From: Phytohabitans flavus
Lineage (GTDB): Bacteria > Actinomycetota > Actinomycetes > Mycobacteriales > Micromonosporaceae
NCBI RefSeq assembly: GCF_011764545.1
Contig: NZ_AP022870.1
Span: 5,626,001-5,690,000, forward strand
Length of the DNA stretch: 64,000 nucleotides
Direction of reading: 5' to 3'
The position numbers were made by a program, and so were the translations under genes. Positions 8,442 to 16,610 of this stretch are shown here, piece after piece (the first letter of the stretch is position 1; every line of letters starts with the position of its first letter). The notes under the pieces were generated by a model. That model searched no databases and was not told where the DNA came from. It saw nothing but the letters and a program-made list of their open reading frames with translations.

Positions 8442-9296
8442 TCAAGCCAGGTCGGCGCCGGCGCTGACGTCGTTCGGGTGCGGATCGTGCAGTGGCTGGG
8501 CACCGGCGACGAAGCGGTCCAGGGCCGCGCTGTGCAGCACGACTCCGGCGACCGGGTCACGCAGCGCGCGGGTGGTCAGTCGGGCCACCGGCAGCCGGCC
8601 GGGTCTCCGCGCGGCGGCCAGCACGATGTTGCCGTACCGCCGGCCGCTCAGCATCGCCCGTCCGGCGATGAGGCAGACGTCTGGCAACACGGCGCCAAGC
8701 GTCGCCGCCTGCACCCGCGAGTAGCCCAGCGGGGGCAGGTCGGTCAGGTTGACGGTGTAGAGCCCGTCGGGCCGCAGCACCCGCGCGACCTGCGCCGCGA
8801 ACTCGACGCTGGCGACGTGCGCCGGCATCTGGGCAGCCTGGTAGACGTCGGCGAGCACAAGATCGTAGCTGGCGGCCGGCTCGGCCTCGATCGCCTCCCG
8901 GGCATCGGCCACCTGGACCCGCAGATCCCCTCGGGGCAGCGGCAGCTCCCGCCGGACCAGGTCGAGCAGGGCCACGTCGCGCTCCACAACGACCTGGGTC
9001 GAGCCGGGGCGGGTCGCGGCCAGATAGCGCGGCAGCGTGAAGCCGCCGCCGCCCAGATGCAGCGCGCGTAGCGGCTCACGCTTGGGCGCCGCCGCGTCGA
9101 CGACCGAGGCCATCCGGCGTACGTAGTCGAAATGCAGGTATGTCGGGTCCGACATGTCCACATAGGACTGAGGTACGCCGTCGACGTACAGCATGTGGGC
9201 GCCCGGACGGGCGGAATCGAGCGTGAGCTCGACGACGTGCGAGCCGACCGGCGCCCGCACGGCGGCGCGTCGTCGCTGGTGCCGGCCCATGCCCAC
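8442..9296 (-). CDS. Spermidine-synthase-like aminopropyltransferase/methyltransferase fold protein
   Basis: This encodes about 284 residues with the spermidine synthase Rossmann core. It includes YVDGVPQSYVDMSDPTYLHFDY (the substrate gate region), LHLGGGGFTLPRYLA (the nucleotide loop), VVVERD, VQVADAREAIE and DLVLADVYQ. These match the stand-alone actinobacterial SpeE-like proteins, many of which are not proven spermidine synthases. No speD-type gene is nearby, so polyamine synthesis is not supported by context. The start is GTG 9296 or ATG 9290; both fit. Confidence 0.75.
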   Translation of the reverse strand: MGMGRHQRRRAAVRAPVGSHVVELTLDSARPGAHMLYVDGVPQSYVDMSDPTYLHFDYVRRMASVVDAAAPKREPLRALHLGGGGFTLPRYLAATRPGSTQVVVERDVALLDLVRRELPLPRGDLRVQVADAREAIEAEPAASYDLVLADVYQAAQMPAHVASVEFAAQVARVLRPDGLYTVNLTDLPPLGYSRVQAATLGAVLPDVCLIAGRAMLSGRRYGNIVLAAARRPGRLPVARLTTRALRDPVAGVVLHSAALDRFVAGAQPLHDPHPNDVSAGADLA

Positions 9297-9389
9297 ACGG
9301 TAGCCCGGGTCAGGCCGGGATCACACGGCTTCCGCCAACGACGGTTACGGATTGTGAATCCCGAAAGCACGTGATGGCGCGTCGCACGG

Positions 9390-9954
9390 CGCAACCTCAT
9401 CCTCACCATCGTCACCGAGCACGTCGGCTTCTCGGTCTGGGGGTTGTGGCCGGTACTCGTGCTGTTCATGACCCCGCGACACGGCTTCACGCTCACCGAT
9501 GCCGACAAGTTCCTGCTGGTGACGGTGGCCACCCTGGTCGGCGCGGTCATTGAGCAGCCCTTCTCGATCGGAGGCGGGCACTGCTACGAGGGGTTCGTCG
9601 ACAACCGCGAGGTGAAGACGATCGTCGACATGTCCGAGATGAAGGGCATCCGCTACGACCCCGCCCGCAATGCGATCGAGGTGGAGGTTGGTGCCAGCCT
9701 CGGCCACCTCTACTACACGCTGTCAAGCAGTGGAGGGTGCTCCTGCCGGGCGGCGCCTGGCCGCGGCGGTCGCCGAGGTGTTCGACCTGCGGCCGGCGGC
9801 GATCGTCGCCGATCTCGACCTGCTCCGCCCGATATACCGGCGGACCGCCGCGTATGGGCACTTCGGCCGGCAGTCGGACGAGTTTCCGTGGGAAAAGGTC
9901 GACCGGGTGGAGAAGCTCAAGCAGGCAGCGGCCCCGCGGCAGCTCACGGCATAA
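9390..9954 (+). pseudogene. Mosaic of three gene fragments: NarK transporter, FAD-linked oxidase, MetK
   Basis: Three unrelated protein pieces lie end to end. 9390-9550 encodes a NarK-type nitrate/nitrite transporter N-terminal segment (EHVGFSVWGLWPVLVLFMTP, ADKFLLVTVATLVGA). 9551-9720 continues in frame as part of an FAD-linked (berberine-bridge-like) oxidase ([29 protein letters not shown]). 9726-9954, in another frame, encodes the C-terminal end of S-adenosylmethionine synthetase ([38 protein letters not shown]) with its natural stop. A stop lies in frame before the first piece. None can be functional. The joins are sharp, which suggests successive illegitimate recombination rather than decay in place. 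Confidence 0.72.
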
Positions 9955-9965
9955 CGGTTAGATGG

Positions 9966-10003
9966 CTGGCCGTCCTCGGCTTCCCCGGGCCGAGGGCGGC
10001 CAG
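9966..10003. terminator. Stem-loop after the MetK fragment
   Basis: A 14 bp stem with one mismatch (CTGGCCGTCCTCGG at 9966-9979 against CCGAGGGCGGCCAG at 9990-10003) encloses a 10-base loop. It directly follows the MetK fragment stop and is probably that gene's original terminator. Confidence 0.5.
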
Positions 10004-10014
10004 CGCCTTACGCG

Positions 10015-10094
10015 GGTTTGGATTGTGTATCGCGGAGGGTGAGGCCGCGGGAGCAGCGGTCTGGACCACCGCGGACGTCGCGGTAGCTCAAATC
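10015..10094 (+). repeat. Dispersed GC-rich repeat, copy 1
   Basis: This copy of about 80 bp contains TGTGTATCGCGGAGGGTGAG, then GCCGCGGGAGCAGCGGTCTG and CGCGGTAGCTCAAATC. It matches the copy at 55629-55707 almost perfectly. It lies between the MetK fragment and the ArsR-type gene. Confidence 0.75.
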
Positions 10095-10136
10095 ACCGAC
10101 AATATTTTTCTTCTTGACGAGAGGACTTGTCGGTGA
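10093..10136. promoter_or_regulatory. Inverted repeat upstream of the ArsR-type regulator
   Basis: TCACCGACAA at 10093-10102 and TTGTCGGTGA at 10127-10136 form a perfect 10 bp inverted repeat, 24 bp apart. A TTGACG -35-like box lies between the arms. This is a plausible autoregulatory operator for the gene starting at 10149. Confidence 0.45.
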
Positions 10137-10148
10137 AAACGTGAACGT

Positions 10149-10754
10149 ATGCAGGACGTCGCAGTGATCGAGGACGCCGCCGCCGCGGAGGTCGCGCTCG
10201 ATCCCGTTCGGGCTCGCATGCTCGCGGAGCTTGCGGAGCCACACACCGCGACCACGCTGGCGATGCGCCTCGGGCTAGCTCGGCAAAAGGTCAACTACCA
10301 CGTGAAGACGCTGGAGCAGCACGGTCTCGTGGAGTTGGTGGAGGAGCGGCGCAAGGGCAGCATGACCGAGCGCGTGGTGCGGGCGTCGGCTGCGGCCTAC
10401 GTGATTTCGCCGACAGCGCTCGCCGCGGTCGCTCCCGATCCGGCGCGGTCGCCCGACCGGCTGTCGGCGCGGTGGCTGCTCGCGCTCGCCGCACGGCTGG
10501 TCCGGGAGACCGGCGCACTCATCAACGGCGCGGCGCGGGCCGACAAGCCGCTGGCCACGTTCGGGCTCGATGCCGAGGTGCGGTTCGCCAAGCCGGCCGA
10601 CCGCGCCGCGTTCATCGGCGAGCTGACCGACGCGCTCGCCGGAATTATTAGCAAATATCACTCGGAAACGGGGCGCACGCATCGCGTTGTCGTCGCGGTG
10701 CACCCGGGCATCACCGAAGATGCCGACCCGCCAGCAGAGGGGCAGAAGTCATGA
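10149..10754 (+). CDS. ArsR-like winged helix-turn-helix regulator
   Basis: This is a 201-residue cytoplasmic regulator. The N-terminal winged helix spans about residues 15-75 (DPVRARMLAEL, TATTLAMRLGLARQKVNYHV, LEQHGLVELVEERRKG), the pattern of ArsR-type HTH_20 proteins. The C-terminal half is helical with no metal-binding cysteine motif, so a metal sensor is unlikely. It overlaps the SRPBCC gene by 4 bp (ATGA). Such regulator/SRPBCC pairs are common in actinobacteria: the regulator usually controls its partner. An inverted repeat upstream supports autoregulation. Confidence 0.8.
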   Translation: MQDVAVIEDAAAAEVALDPVRARMLAELAEPHTATTLAMRLGLARQKVNYHVKTLEQHGLVELVEERRKGSMTERVVRASAAAYVISPTALAAVAPDPARSPDRLSARWLLALAARLVRETGALINGAARADKPLATFGLDAEVRFAKPADRAAFIGELTDALAGIISKYHSETGRTHRVVVAVHPGITEDADPPAEGQKS

Positions 10755-11482
10755 CACATCCATTCGAGGTCCGCGGCGAGATCACCGTGGACGCCACGCC
10801 CGACCAGGTCTGGGACGCCATCGCGTCGGGGCCGGGGGTCGACTCCTGGCTTATGGGGCGCACCGAGATCGACGGTGACAACAAGACCAGCACCTTTGAG
10901 ATGTTCGGCAACACGGCGACCTCGGCCATCACGGTGTGGGAGCCGGGGCACCGGTTTGCGACGCAGGAAGAGAAGAACCCGGACGGCACGTTCGCGGCGT
11001 TCGAGTGGCTGATCGAGGCGCGCGACGGTGGCGGTGCCGTGGTGCGGTTCGTGCACAGTGGCTTGCTCGGCGAGGACTGGGAAGCGGAATACAACGCGCT
11101 GTCGGTCGGCGACCACGCCTACCTGGCGAAGCTCGGGGTTTACCTCGCGCACTTCGCGCCGCGCACGGCGACGCGGTCGACATTCCTGCCCGGGCCGACC
11201 ACCAAGGACTCGTGGGCGGCGATGACCGCGGCCATCGGTGCCGGCACCGATGCCGCGGACGGGCAGCCGGCCCGGCTCACCGTGCCCGGTGTCGAGCCGG
11301 TCGACGGCGTCGTGGAGTTCGCCGGCTCGCCGAGCTTCGTCGGTATGCGCACCGAGGACGCGATGTACATGCTGATCCACGGCTACAAGGACCAGATGTT
11401 CGCGACCGCGCACTACTTTGACGACCGCGACCGGTCGGCCGAAAACGAGGCGTGGCAGGCATGGCTGGGCGCGCTCGCCTAG
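10751..11482 (+). CDS. SRPBCC (AHSA1/START-like) domain protein
   Basis: The protein has 243 residues. The first 150 form an AHSA1-type START fold: ITVDATPDQVWDAIASGPGVDSW, then VWEPGHRF, and later GGAVVRFVHSGLLGEDW. The last 80 residues form a second conserved region (GVVEFAGSPSFVGMRTEDAMY). The fold provides a hydrophobic ligand cavity; the ligand is unknown. It is translationally coupled to the preceding regulator, so its level probably responds to the same signal. Confidence 0.78.
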   Translation: MTHPFEVRGEITVDATPDQVWDAIASGPGVDSWLMGRTEIDGDNKTSTFEMFGNTATSAITVWEPGHRFATQEEKNPDGTFAAFEWLIEARDGGGAVVRFVHSGLLGEDWEAEYNALSVGDHAYLAKLGVYLAHFAPRTATRSTFLPGPTTKDSWAAMTAAIGAGTDAADGQPARLTVPGVEPVDGVVEFAGSPSFVGMRTEDAMYMLIHGYKDQMFATAHYFDDRDRSAENEAWQAWLGALA

Positions 11483-11493
11483 CTTCGTCGCCC

Positions 11494-11657
11494 AGGGCCT
11501 GTTTCAAAATCCTTGCCGGGCTGCGCCGGGCCCAGACGACGACCGGCGGCGTCGGGCGTAAGGCCGCATACAACACCGGTATGCGACCTTGCGCCCGACT
11601 TGCCGGATCGCCGCCTGGATCCCGGCTCGCCTCGACAATCCTCTTGAAACAGGCCCT
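11494..11657. mobile_element. MITE-like element with 14 bp terminal inverted repeats
   Basis: AGGGCCTGTTTCAA at 11494-11507 and TTGAAACAGGCCCT at 11644-11657 are perfect inverted repeats bounding 164 bp with no coding capacity. GGGCCTGTTTCAA-type ends are familiar from IS5-like insertion sequences of actinomycetes, so this may be a non-autonomous derivative. I cannot see a clear target-site duplication. Confidence 0.6.
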
Positions 11658-11678
11658 AATCCAGCCACACGAAACGGC

Positions 11679-11707
11679 GCCCCGCCGACCACCACGGCCG
11701 GCGGGGC
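11679..11707. terminator. Stem-loop downstream of the SRPBCC gene
   Basis: GCCCCGCCG at 11679-11687 pairs with CGGCGGGGC at 11699-11707 around an 11-base loop. It lies beyond the MITE-like element and may be the displaced terminator of the 10149-11482 operon. Confidence 0.5.
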
Positions 11708-11764
11708 ACCGCCGTGCTGGCGTTCTGGCTCGGGCCCTGCGGTTGGTGACGGCCCGTACGGCGT

Positions 11765-12982
11765 GTGACCAGCTCGGAACCGCCTGAGGTGGTTAACCGT
11801 GGAGGTCAATACCCGGTCGAACAAGGCGGGTTCGTTCAACAGCGAGTTCGCCGATCGCGTCGTCCTTCGATAAAGTTCGGTATGGCTCTTGCCGCGCTTC
11901 GCCGCGTGCGCATCGGCGTCCTGATCTCAGTCGCGATCACCGCGTTGATGCTTCGGTGGTCCGTCGAGGCGCCATGGTGGTCGGAGCGCACCGATGTCGG
12001 TGGCTTTCACGCGTCCGCGGTGGACCTGGCGGGCTTCGGCGGGAGCCCATTCGCGTGGTGTGCGGCCGTTGCCTGTCTAGCCTTTGCGGTCGCAGCGTTG
12101 CCTGTGCCGCGCCGCGTCCGCCGGACGGCGTGCGCCGCGGGGCTGGCGGCCTCGGTCGGGGCCGCGTCCGTTTGGGCGGTGCTCCTCGGGCAGGTGCTGC
12201 GCCGGGACGCGGACACACGTCGCGGCTGGGCCGCGGAGATCTGGGCACGGCATATCGCCAGCGGGGGCGCCGATGTCAGTCCCCCATTGGCAGAGACTAA
12301 TGCCGACGGCCTCAACCTCGCTCTCATCGTGGTGTTCCTGCTGTTGGTGGTCGGGGGTGTGCTGGCCTTTCCACGACGCCACGAGCGGACAGTGCTGCTG
12401 ATAGCCACGATGGTGAACATCGCCGCGGCTCTGACAACGCCACTGGCGGCGGTCTGGGTTACCACGGGGCCAGGGACGGCGAAGCGCGACTGGTTCTGGA
12501 CGTCTGAATTGCTTGCGGCGGCCGGGCCGACGGTCGTCGCCCTCGTGGTGATGGTGCCGATCCTCGGTGCCGGTCTGTTTCTGCGGCCGGGCGGTGCAGC
12601 TCAGGGATGGCGGGTTGTCTGGGCGATCACGGCGTCCATTTACTGCTATGTGGCCTACTTCGTGGTAATGATCGACACGTCCTCCGGCCCTCCCCTTCAC
12701 GATGAGGATGTCCCAGATTCCGCCGCGTTCCCCACCGACTGGGGCGTCGGGGTGATCGGGCCGTTCTCGCTGGTGGTATTCCTTCCGCTCATCGTCGTCA
12801 TCCGCGTCGTGTGCGCGGACTCGGCTGCGGTCAAGCGCGCTGCCATCAAGGCCCTCCGGGTCGGCCCACTCACAGATCACAGTGGGCCCGCATTGCCGGC
12901 AGTCGCGGATCCCGGACCAATCGGCAAAGACGAAGTTCTGAGCGATCGCGTCCAGGCTGACCCGCCGCTAGGGGCTCTCTAG
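11765..12982 (+). CDS. Polytopic membrane protein of unknown function
   Basis: The frame is open from GTG 11765; ATG 11882 (MALAALRRVRIGVLISV) is the more likely start because it begins just before the first membrane helix. There are about seven helices, including AWCAAVACLAFAVAALPVP, LALIVVFLLLVVGGVLAFP and VVWAITASIYCYVAYFVVM, and a cytoplasmic tail of about 50 residues. I recognise no family. It directly precedes the prepilin peptidase, with two bases between, so both may be co-transcribed. Confidence 0.6.
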   Translation: MTSSEPPEVVNRGGQYPVEQGGFVQQRVRRSRRPSIKFGMALAALRRVRIGVLISVAITALMLRWSVEAPWWSERTDVGGFHASAVDLAGFGGSPFAWCAAVACLAFAVAALPVPRRVRRTACAAGLAASVGAASVWAVLLGQVLRRDADTRRGWAAEIWARHIASGGADVSPPLAETNADGLNLALIVVFLLLVVGGVLAFPRRHERTVLLIATMVNIAAALTTPLAAVWVTTGPGTAKRDWFWTSELLAAAGPTVVALVVMVPILGAGLFLRPGGAAQGWRVVWAITASIYCYVAYFVVMIDTSSGPPLHDEDVPDSAAFPTDWGVGVIGPFSLVVFLPLIVVIRVVCADSAAVKRAAIKALRVGPLTDHSGPALPAVADPGPIGKDEVLSDRVQADPPLGAL

Positions 12983-12983
12983 C

Positions 12984-13727
12984 ATGGCGGTCGTGCTGGT
13001 CATCTCCTGTGCCGTCCTGGGCGCGCTCGTCGGTGCGCTGACGCCACGGGTCGCCTACCGCCTGTCGGTGGAATACGGATCGCCGTCGCGGTCGGCCTGC
13101 GCGCATTGCGCGCGGCCGTTTCCTGCCGGTCTTGCCGGATGGGTACGCCCCGAAGCCCGCTGCCCGGGCTGCCGCACCCGACTAGGCCCGTCACCGGTGC
13201 TGACGGCGCTCGTGGGTGCGGTGTCGTTCGGCACGCTCACCTGGGCGCTGGGAGCAGTGCCCGCGCTGCCGGCGTACCTCTTCGTGGCCGGACTCGGACT
13301 AGTGCTCGCGTTCATCGATCTGGCCTGCTTGCGACTGCCGGATCCGCTGGTCCTGGCCGCCTTCGTGGTCGGCGGGTGCTGGCTCACCGCTCTGGCCTTT
13401 GTGGACGGAGCAGCCCCAGCGCTCGGGCGGGCGGCGCTGGCCGCGCTTGTCTCGGCCGGCGCCTACCTGGTGCTCGCCCTGCTCCCGGGTGCGAATCTCG
13501 GCCTCGGCGACGTCAAGCTCGCGGGACTGCTCGGGCTGATGCTCGGCTGGCTCGGCTGGCCGGCCGCCGTGCTCGGGCTCGTGCTGCCGCACCTCATCAA
13601 CGGTCCGGTCGCGCTCGCGCTGTTGGTGTCGCGGCGGGCCGGCCGGAAGACGGACATGCCGCTCGGTCCGGCGCTGCTGGCCGGGGCACTGCTCGCGGTG
13701 GTGGCGGCAGCACGCGCACTGCCCTGA
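12984..13727 (+). CDS. Prepilin peptidase (A24 aspartic protease family)
   Basis: This 247-residue membrane protein has the two catalytic aspartates of type IV prepilin peptidases: the first in FIDLACLRLPDPL, the second in the GLGDVKL motif (GxGD). It also keeps the cytoplasmic zinc-type CxxC pair (CAHC and CPGC) that many minimal TadV-type enzymes lack. It cleaves the leader of prepilins at the cytoplasmic membrane face. The Flp pilin and TadE/TadG genes start about 290 bp downstream, so those are the natural substrates. Confidence 0.9.
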   Translation: MAVVLVISCAVLGALVGALTPRVAYRLSVEYGSPSRSACAHCARPFPAGLAGWVRPEARCPGCRTRLGPSPVLTALVGAVSFGTLTWALGAVPALPAYLFVAGLGLVLAFIDLACLRLPDPLVLAAFVVGGCWLTALAFVDGAAPALGRAALAALVSAGAYLVLALLPGANLGLGDVKLAGLLGLMLGWLGWPAAVLGLVLPHLINGPVALALLVSRRAGRKTDMPLGPALLAGALLAVVAAARALP

Positions 13728-14015
13728 GCGCAATGTCGATCATCCGACAGAATCCATCCGTCCGTCGGGCTCGGACCCGGTTTGTTGGGTAGGCACCATT
13801 TGCCTGAGCCACGTCGTCCCAAATCGACGGAGTGATCCGATTCGGCTGGCGCATCGGTCGACGGTGATTCATCCGATCGAAGGCCCTGGGCAGGCCGGTT
13901 GCCTGACTAGTGCCGCGGCCGTCGCTTGTGCAGGCTCACCACGGCGGCCGTATCGGGCCGCTTCGACTTGACGCGGTGCCGCCCCAGCGGCGGCGACCAG
14001 GGGGTGCAGCCGTCC

Positions 14016-14222
14016 ATGCCCACGCTTATGCTCTCGCTCTACTGCAAGGCCAAGGCACTGTTCGCGTCTCGCGACCGCGGGGCTACCGCGGCGGAGTACG
14101 CGATGATCGTCGCCGCAGTGGCCGCGGCCGTCGCCCTCGCCGTCTTCGCGTTCGGCGACAGGATCACCGCCCTCTTCGACGGTGCCTGTAACTCCATGAC
14201 CGAGGGCGGCGGGGACTGCTGA
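14016..14222 (+). CDS. Flp/Fap-type pilin
   Basis: This 68-residue precursor has a positively charged leader ending RDRG, then ATAAEYAMIVAAVAAAVALA. That is the Flp signature: glycine before the cleavage site, glutamate at +5, tyrosine at +6, and a hydrophobic helix. Processing by the adjacent prepilin peptidase would leave a mature pilin of about 45 residues ending in NSMTEGGGDC, with two cysteines that could form a disulfide. I chose ATG 14016, with AGGGGG about ten bases before it. It heads the tad locus. Confidence 0.88.
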   Translation: MPTLMLSLYCKAKALFASRDRGATAAEYAMIVAAVAAAVALAVFAFGDRITALFDGACNSMTEGGGDC

Positions 14223-14250
14223 ACGACAGCACGTTCGCTGAGGGGGGAGC

Positions 14251-14625
14251 ATGTCGCAGGCGAGACGCCGTCGACCGCGCGACCGGGGTGCGACCGCGGT
14301 CGAGGCGGCGCTCGTGCTGCCGCTGGTCCTGCTGATCGCTTTCGGCATCATCGATTTCGGACGCATGCTCAACGCACAGATCAGGGTTACCGAGGCCGCG
14401 AGGGAGGCCGCACGAGCGGTCTCCCTCGGCCACGACACTGAAGAGATCACGGAAGATCTCGGCACCGAGCGAGCCGTCGTCCTGGACAGTTGCGCCAACA
14501 ACCCGAACGCCCGCGTCCGGGTGACCTACGAGTTCGAGTTCGTCACGCCGTTCGCCCTCATGGCCGACTTCGCCTCCGATTCGTTCGACCTGACGTCCAT
14601 TGGGGTGATGCCGTGCCGGAGCTGA
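14251..14625 (+). CDS. TadE-like pseudopilin
   Basis: This encodes 124 residues. The N-terminus RDRGATAVEAALVLPLVLLI is a TadE leader plus hydrophobic helix with the conserved glutamate; the segment GIIDFGRMLNAQIRVTEAAREAARA is the usual TadE continuation. It is expected in the membrane or pilus as a minor pseudopilin. It follows the pilin gene by 28 bp and overlaps the TadG-like gene by 13 bp. Confidence 0.85.
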   Translation: MSQARRRRPRDRGATAVEAALVLPLVLLIAFGIIDFGRMLNAQIRVTEAAREAARAVSLGHDTEEITEDLGTERAVVLDSCANNPNARVRVTYEFEFVTPFALMADFASDSFDLTSIGVMPCRS

Positions 14626-15767
14626 GCGGCGTGCTCGGTCGCCTGGGCGGCCGGCGCGGCGACCGCGGCACGGTCGCCGCACTCGTCGCGGTACTACTCG
14701 CGGGCGGCGTGCTGCTCGGCATGGGCGCGCTCGTGGTCGACGTCGGGCGGATCTACGTGGAGCGCGCGGAGCTACAGGGTGGCGCGGATGCGGCATCGGT
14801 CGCGGTGGCCAGGGCGTGTGTCACCCGGCCCGACAGGTGCACCGACGGCCAGATGAGCGCAGTGGCCGACGACTACGCTGCCGACAACGCGAAGGACGGG
14901 CTCGCCAACGCCACGGTCTGCGGGTACGTGCCGCGGATGAGCGGCCTGTCGGGCCCGATCGAGGACTGCCCTTCCGGGCAGCCCGACAACCTGACGAAAT
15001 GCTTCGGCGTGCGGCCAGCGAAGCCGACGCCGTTCATCGAGGTGCGCACGACGACCGAGGTGGAGGGTGGCACAGCCCTGCCGCCGATCTTCGGTGGCGC
15101 GGTCACCGACACCGACGGCGCCACGGTCGCCGCCTGCTCGCGGGTGACCTGGGGCCCTGTCCACACGGCCGAGGCCGAACTGGGTTTGGCGATCTGCAAG
15201 ACGCAGTTCGACGAGGCGACCATGCGCCGCGGAGTGCGAGTCTTCCAACCGCCGCCCGTGGGCGGTGACCACGCCCGCGGAGTGAACGAGATCACGCTGC
15301 GTGTCAGCATGGGAGACAGGTCATGCGGAGGGGCGCCGAGCGGGTTCGTGTGGATCAAACACGATTCCAGCGGAGACACGTGTCCCCATCCGCTGAAAGT
15401 CGACACGGACGAGGGAGCCGCGGCTCACGGCCGGGATATCACGGGAGGCTGCGCCCGCGCGTTGGAGGAAATCGTCCGTAATCCGCGACCAGTCGCGGTG
15501 GCGATCTACAGCAGCGGACACTCCGGGAACGTCACGACCGAGGGTATCGCGATGTTCGTCCCTACGGGCTGGCGTTATCACGAGGACTTCTGGGAAAAGG
15601 GTCCGGACCCGCGCAACCGGCGATCCGACCTGAGCAGAAGAAGGCTCTGTGCCCGCGACCCCGCCACCATGTGCCTCTATGGCTACTTCACCACCAAGAT
15701 CTTTAGCGCCGATACCGTCCCTACTGACGACCACTACGGCGCGGTCGTCGTCAAGACCATCGGATAG
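14613..15767 (+). CDS. TadG-like protein (pilus-assembly Tad/VWA-type N-terminus)
   Basis: It has 384 residues from GTG 14613. The N-terminal RRGDRGTVAALVAVLLAGGVLLGMGALVVDVGRIYVERAELQ contains the Tad-type transmembrane helix followed by the conserved D-x-G-R and Q-x-A-A-D-A-A-A-like (QGGADAASVAVA) segment. The large C-terminal domain is extracytoplasmic, has several cysteines, and shows no recognisable von Willebrand motif. It likely forms part of the pilus-assembly envelope structure. Its start overlaps the end of tadE, indicating translational coupling. Confidence 0.8.
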   Translation: MPELSGVLGRLGGRRGDRGTVAALVAVLLAGGVLLGMGALVVDVGRIYVERAELQGGADAASVAVARACVTRPDRCTDGQMSAVADDYAADNAKDGLANATVCGYVPRMSGLSGPIEDCPSGQPDNLTKCFGVRPAKPTPFIEVRTTTEVEGGTALPPIFGGAVTDTDGATVAACSRVTWGPVHTAEAELGLAICKTQFDEATMRRGVRVFQPPPVGGDHARGVNEITLRVSMGDRSCGGAPSGFVWIKHDSSGDTCPHPLKVDTDEGAAAHGRDITGGCARALEEIVRNPRPVAVAIYSSGHSGNVTTEGIAMFVPTGWRYHEDFWEKGPDPRNRRSDLSRRRLCARDPATMCLYGYFTTKIFSADTVPTDDHYGAVVVKTIG

Positions 15768-15788
15768 CTCGCAAAGGACAGCCGTCGC

Positions 15789-16577
15789 ATGACTCGTCGC
15801 ATCCTCGCCGCGTTCGTCGCACTCCTGTTCGCGGCGATCGGCACGACCGCCGTCCTCCTCTACGTGCGGCGCGCGGACGACCGGGCGGTCGCCGCCACGA
15901 GCGCGGTGACCGTGCTCGTCGCCAAGCAGCGCATACCGGCGGGCACCACCGGCGAGAGCATCCGCAGCAGCGGACTTGTCGAGCCGGTACGGATGCCGGC
16001 CGGTTCGTTGCCGGACGGCGAGACCTTCGCCGAACTCCCGACCGACGTGGACAAGCTGGTGGTCACCTCGGACCTGCAACCGGGACAGCTCGTGCTACGC
16101 CGTATGTTCAGCGAGTCAACTCGCACCTCGGGCGGTCTCGCGATCCCGGAGGGACTGATGGCGGTCAGCGTCGAGGCTACCGTTGCCGAGCAGGTCGCCG
16201 GCTATGTGCGGCCGGGCTCGCAGGTCGCGGTATTTGTCAGCTACCGGGTCATCGAGGGGAAGACCAAGTCTCTCGGCAGCGCGTCGGGCGGTGACGGCGT
16301 CACCGGCACCGCCGTACTGCTGCCGAAGGTGGAGGTCATCGCGATCGGTGAGTACGGCGATGGCGGCCAGACCACGACGACGCCCCTGGACGAGACGACG
16401 ACGGAGGACGGGACCGAGCGCAAGAAGACGGTAATGGTCACCGTGGCCGTGGACACCCGGCAGGCCGCAAAGCTCATCAATGCCGCCGAGGCCGACGCCC
16501 TCTACCTCGCGCTGCTGAGCGACAGCTCCAAAGTCGCCCCCGGCGCGGGCGTGGACAGCAGCAATGTCCTCGGCTGA
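15789..16577 (+). CDS. cpaB: CpaB/RcpC-like pilus assembly protein with SAF domain
   Basis: It has 262 residues: one N-terminal membrane helix (ILAAFVALLFAAIGTTAVLLYV), then a SAF domain (VTVLVAKQRIPAGTTGESIRSSGLVEPV) and the RcpC-type region (VSVEATVAEQVAGYVRPGSQVAVFVSY). A Thr/Glu-rich linker follows. CpaB is thought to gate or stabilise the pilus channel in the cell envelope. The position between TadG and CpaE is canonical. Confidence 0.87.
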   Translation: MTRRILAAFVALLFAAIGTTAVLLYVRRADDRAVAATSAVTVLVAKQRIPAGTTGESIRSSGLVEPVRMPAGSLPDGETFAELPTDVDKLVVTSDLQPGQLVLRRMFSESTRTSGGLAIPEGLMAVSVEATVAEQVAGYVRPGSQVAVFVSYRVIEGKTKSLGSASGGDGVTGTAVLLPKVEVIAIGEYGDGGQTTTTPLDETTTEDGTERKKTVMVTVAVDTRQAAKLINAAEADALYLALLSDSSKVAPGAGVDSSNVLG

Positions 16578-16610
16578 GCTACCGCACCACCCGCTGCTGG
16601 GGAGGCTGAC

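Noticed and set aside
8442-9296. True spermidine synthase (speE)
   Set aside because: There is no S-adenosylmethionine decarboxylase gene nearby, and many stand-alone actinobacterial members have unproven activity, so only the fold is called.
10008-10244. Recurring peptide pattern YRDVR-GPDRCSRGLTLR in several small frames
   Set aside because: These are translations of the dispersed DNA repeat in different places, not a protein family.
11494-11657. A complete insertion sequence
   Set aside because: The inverted ends are IS-like, but only 164 bp lie between them and there is no transposase frame.
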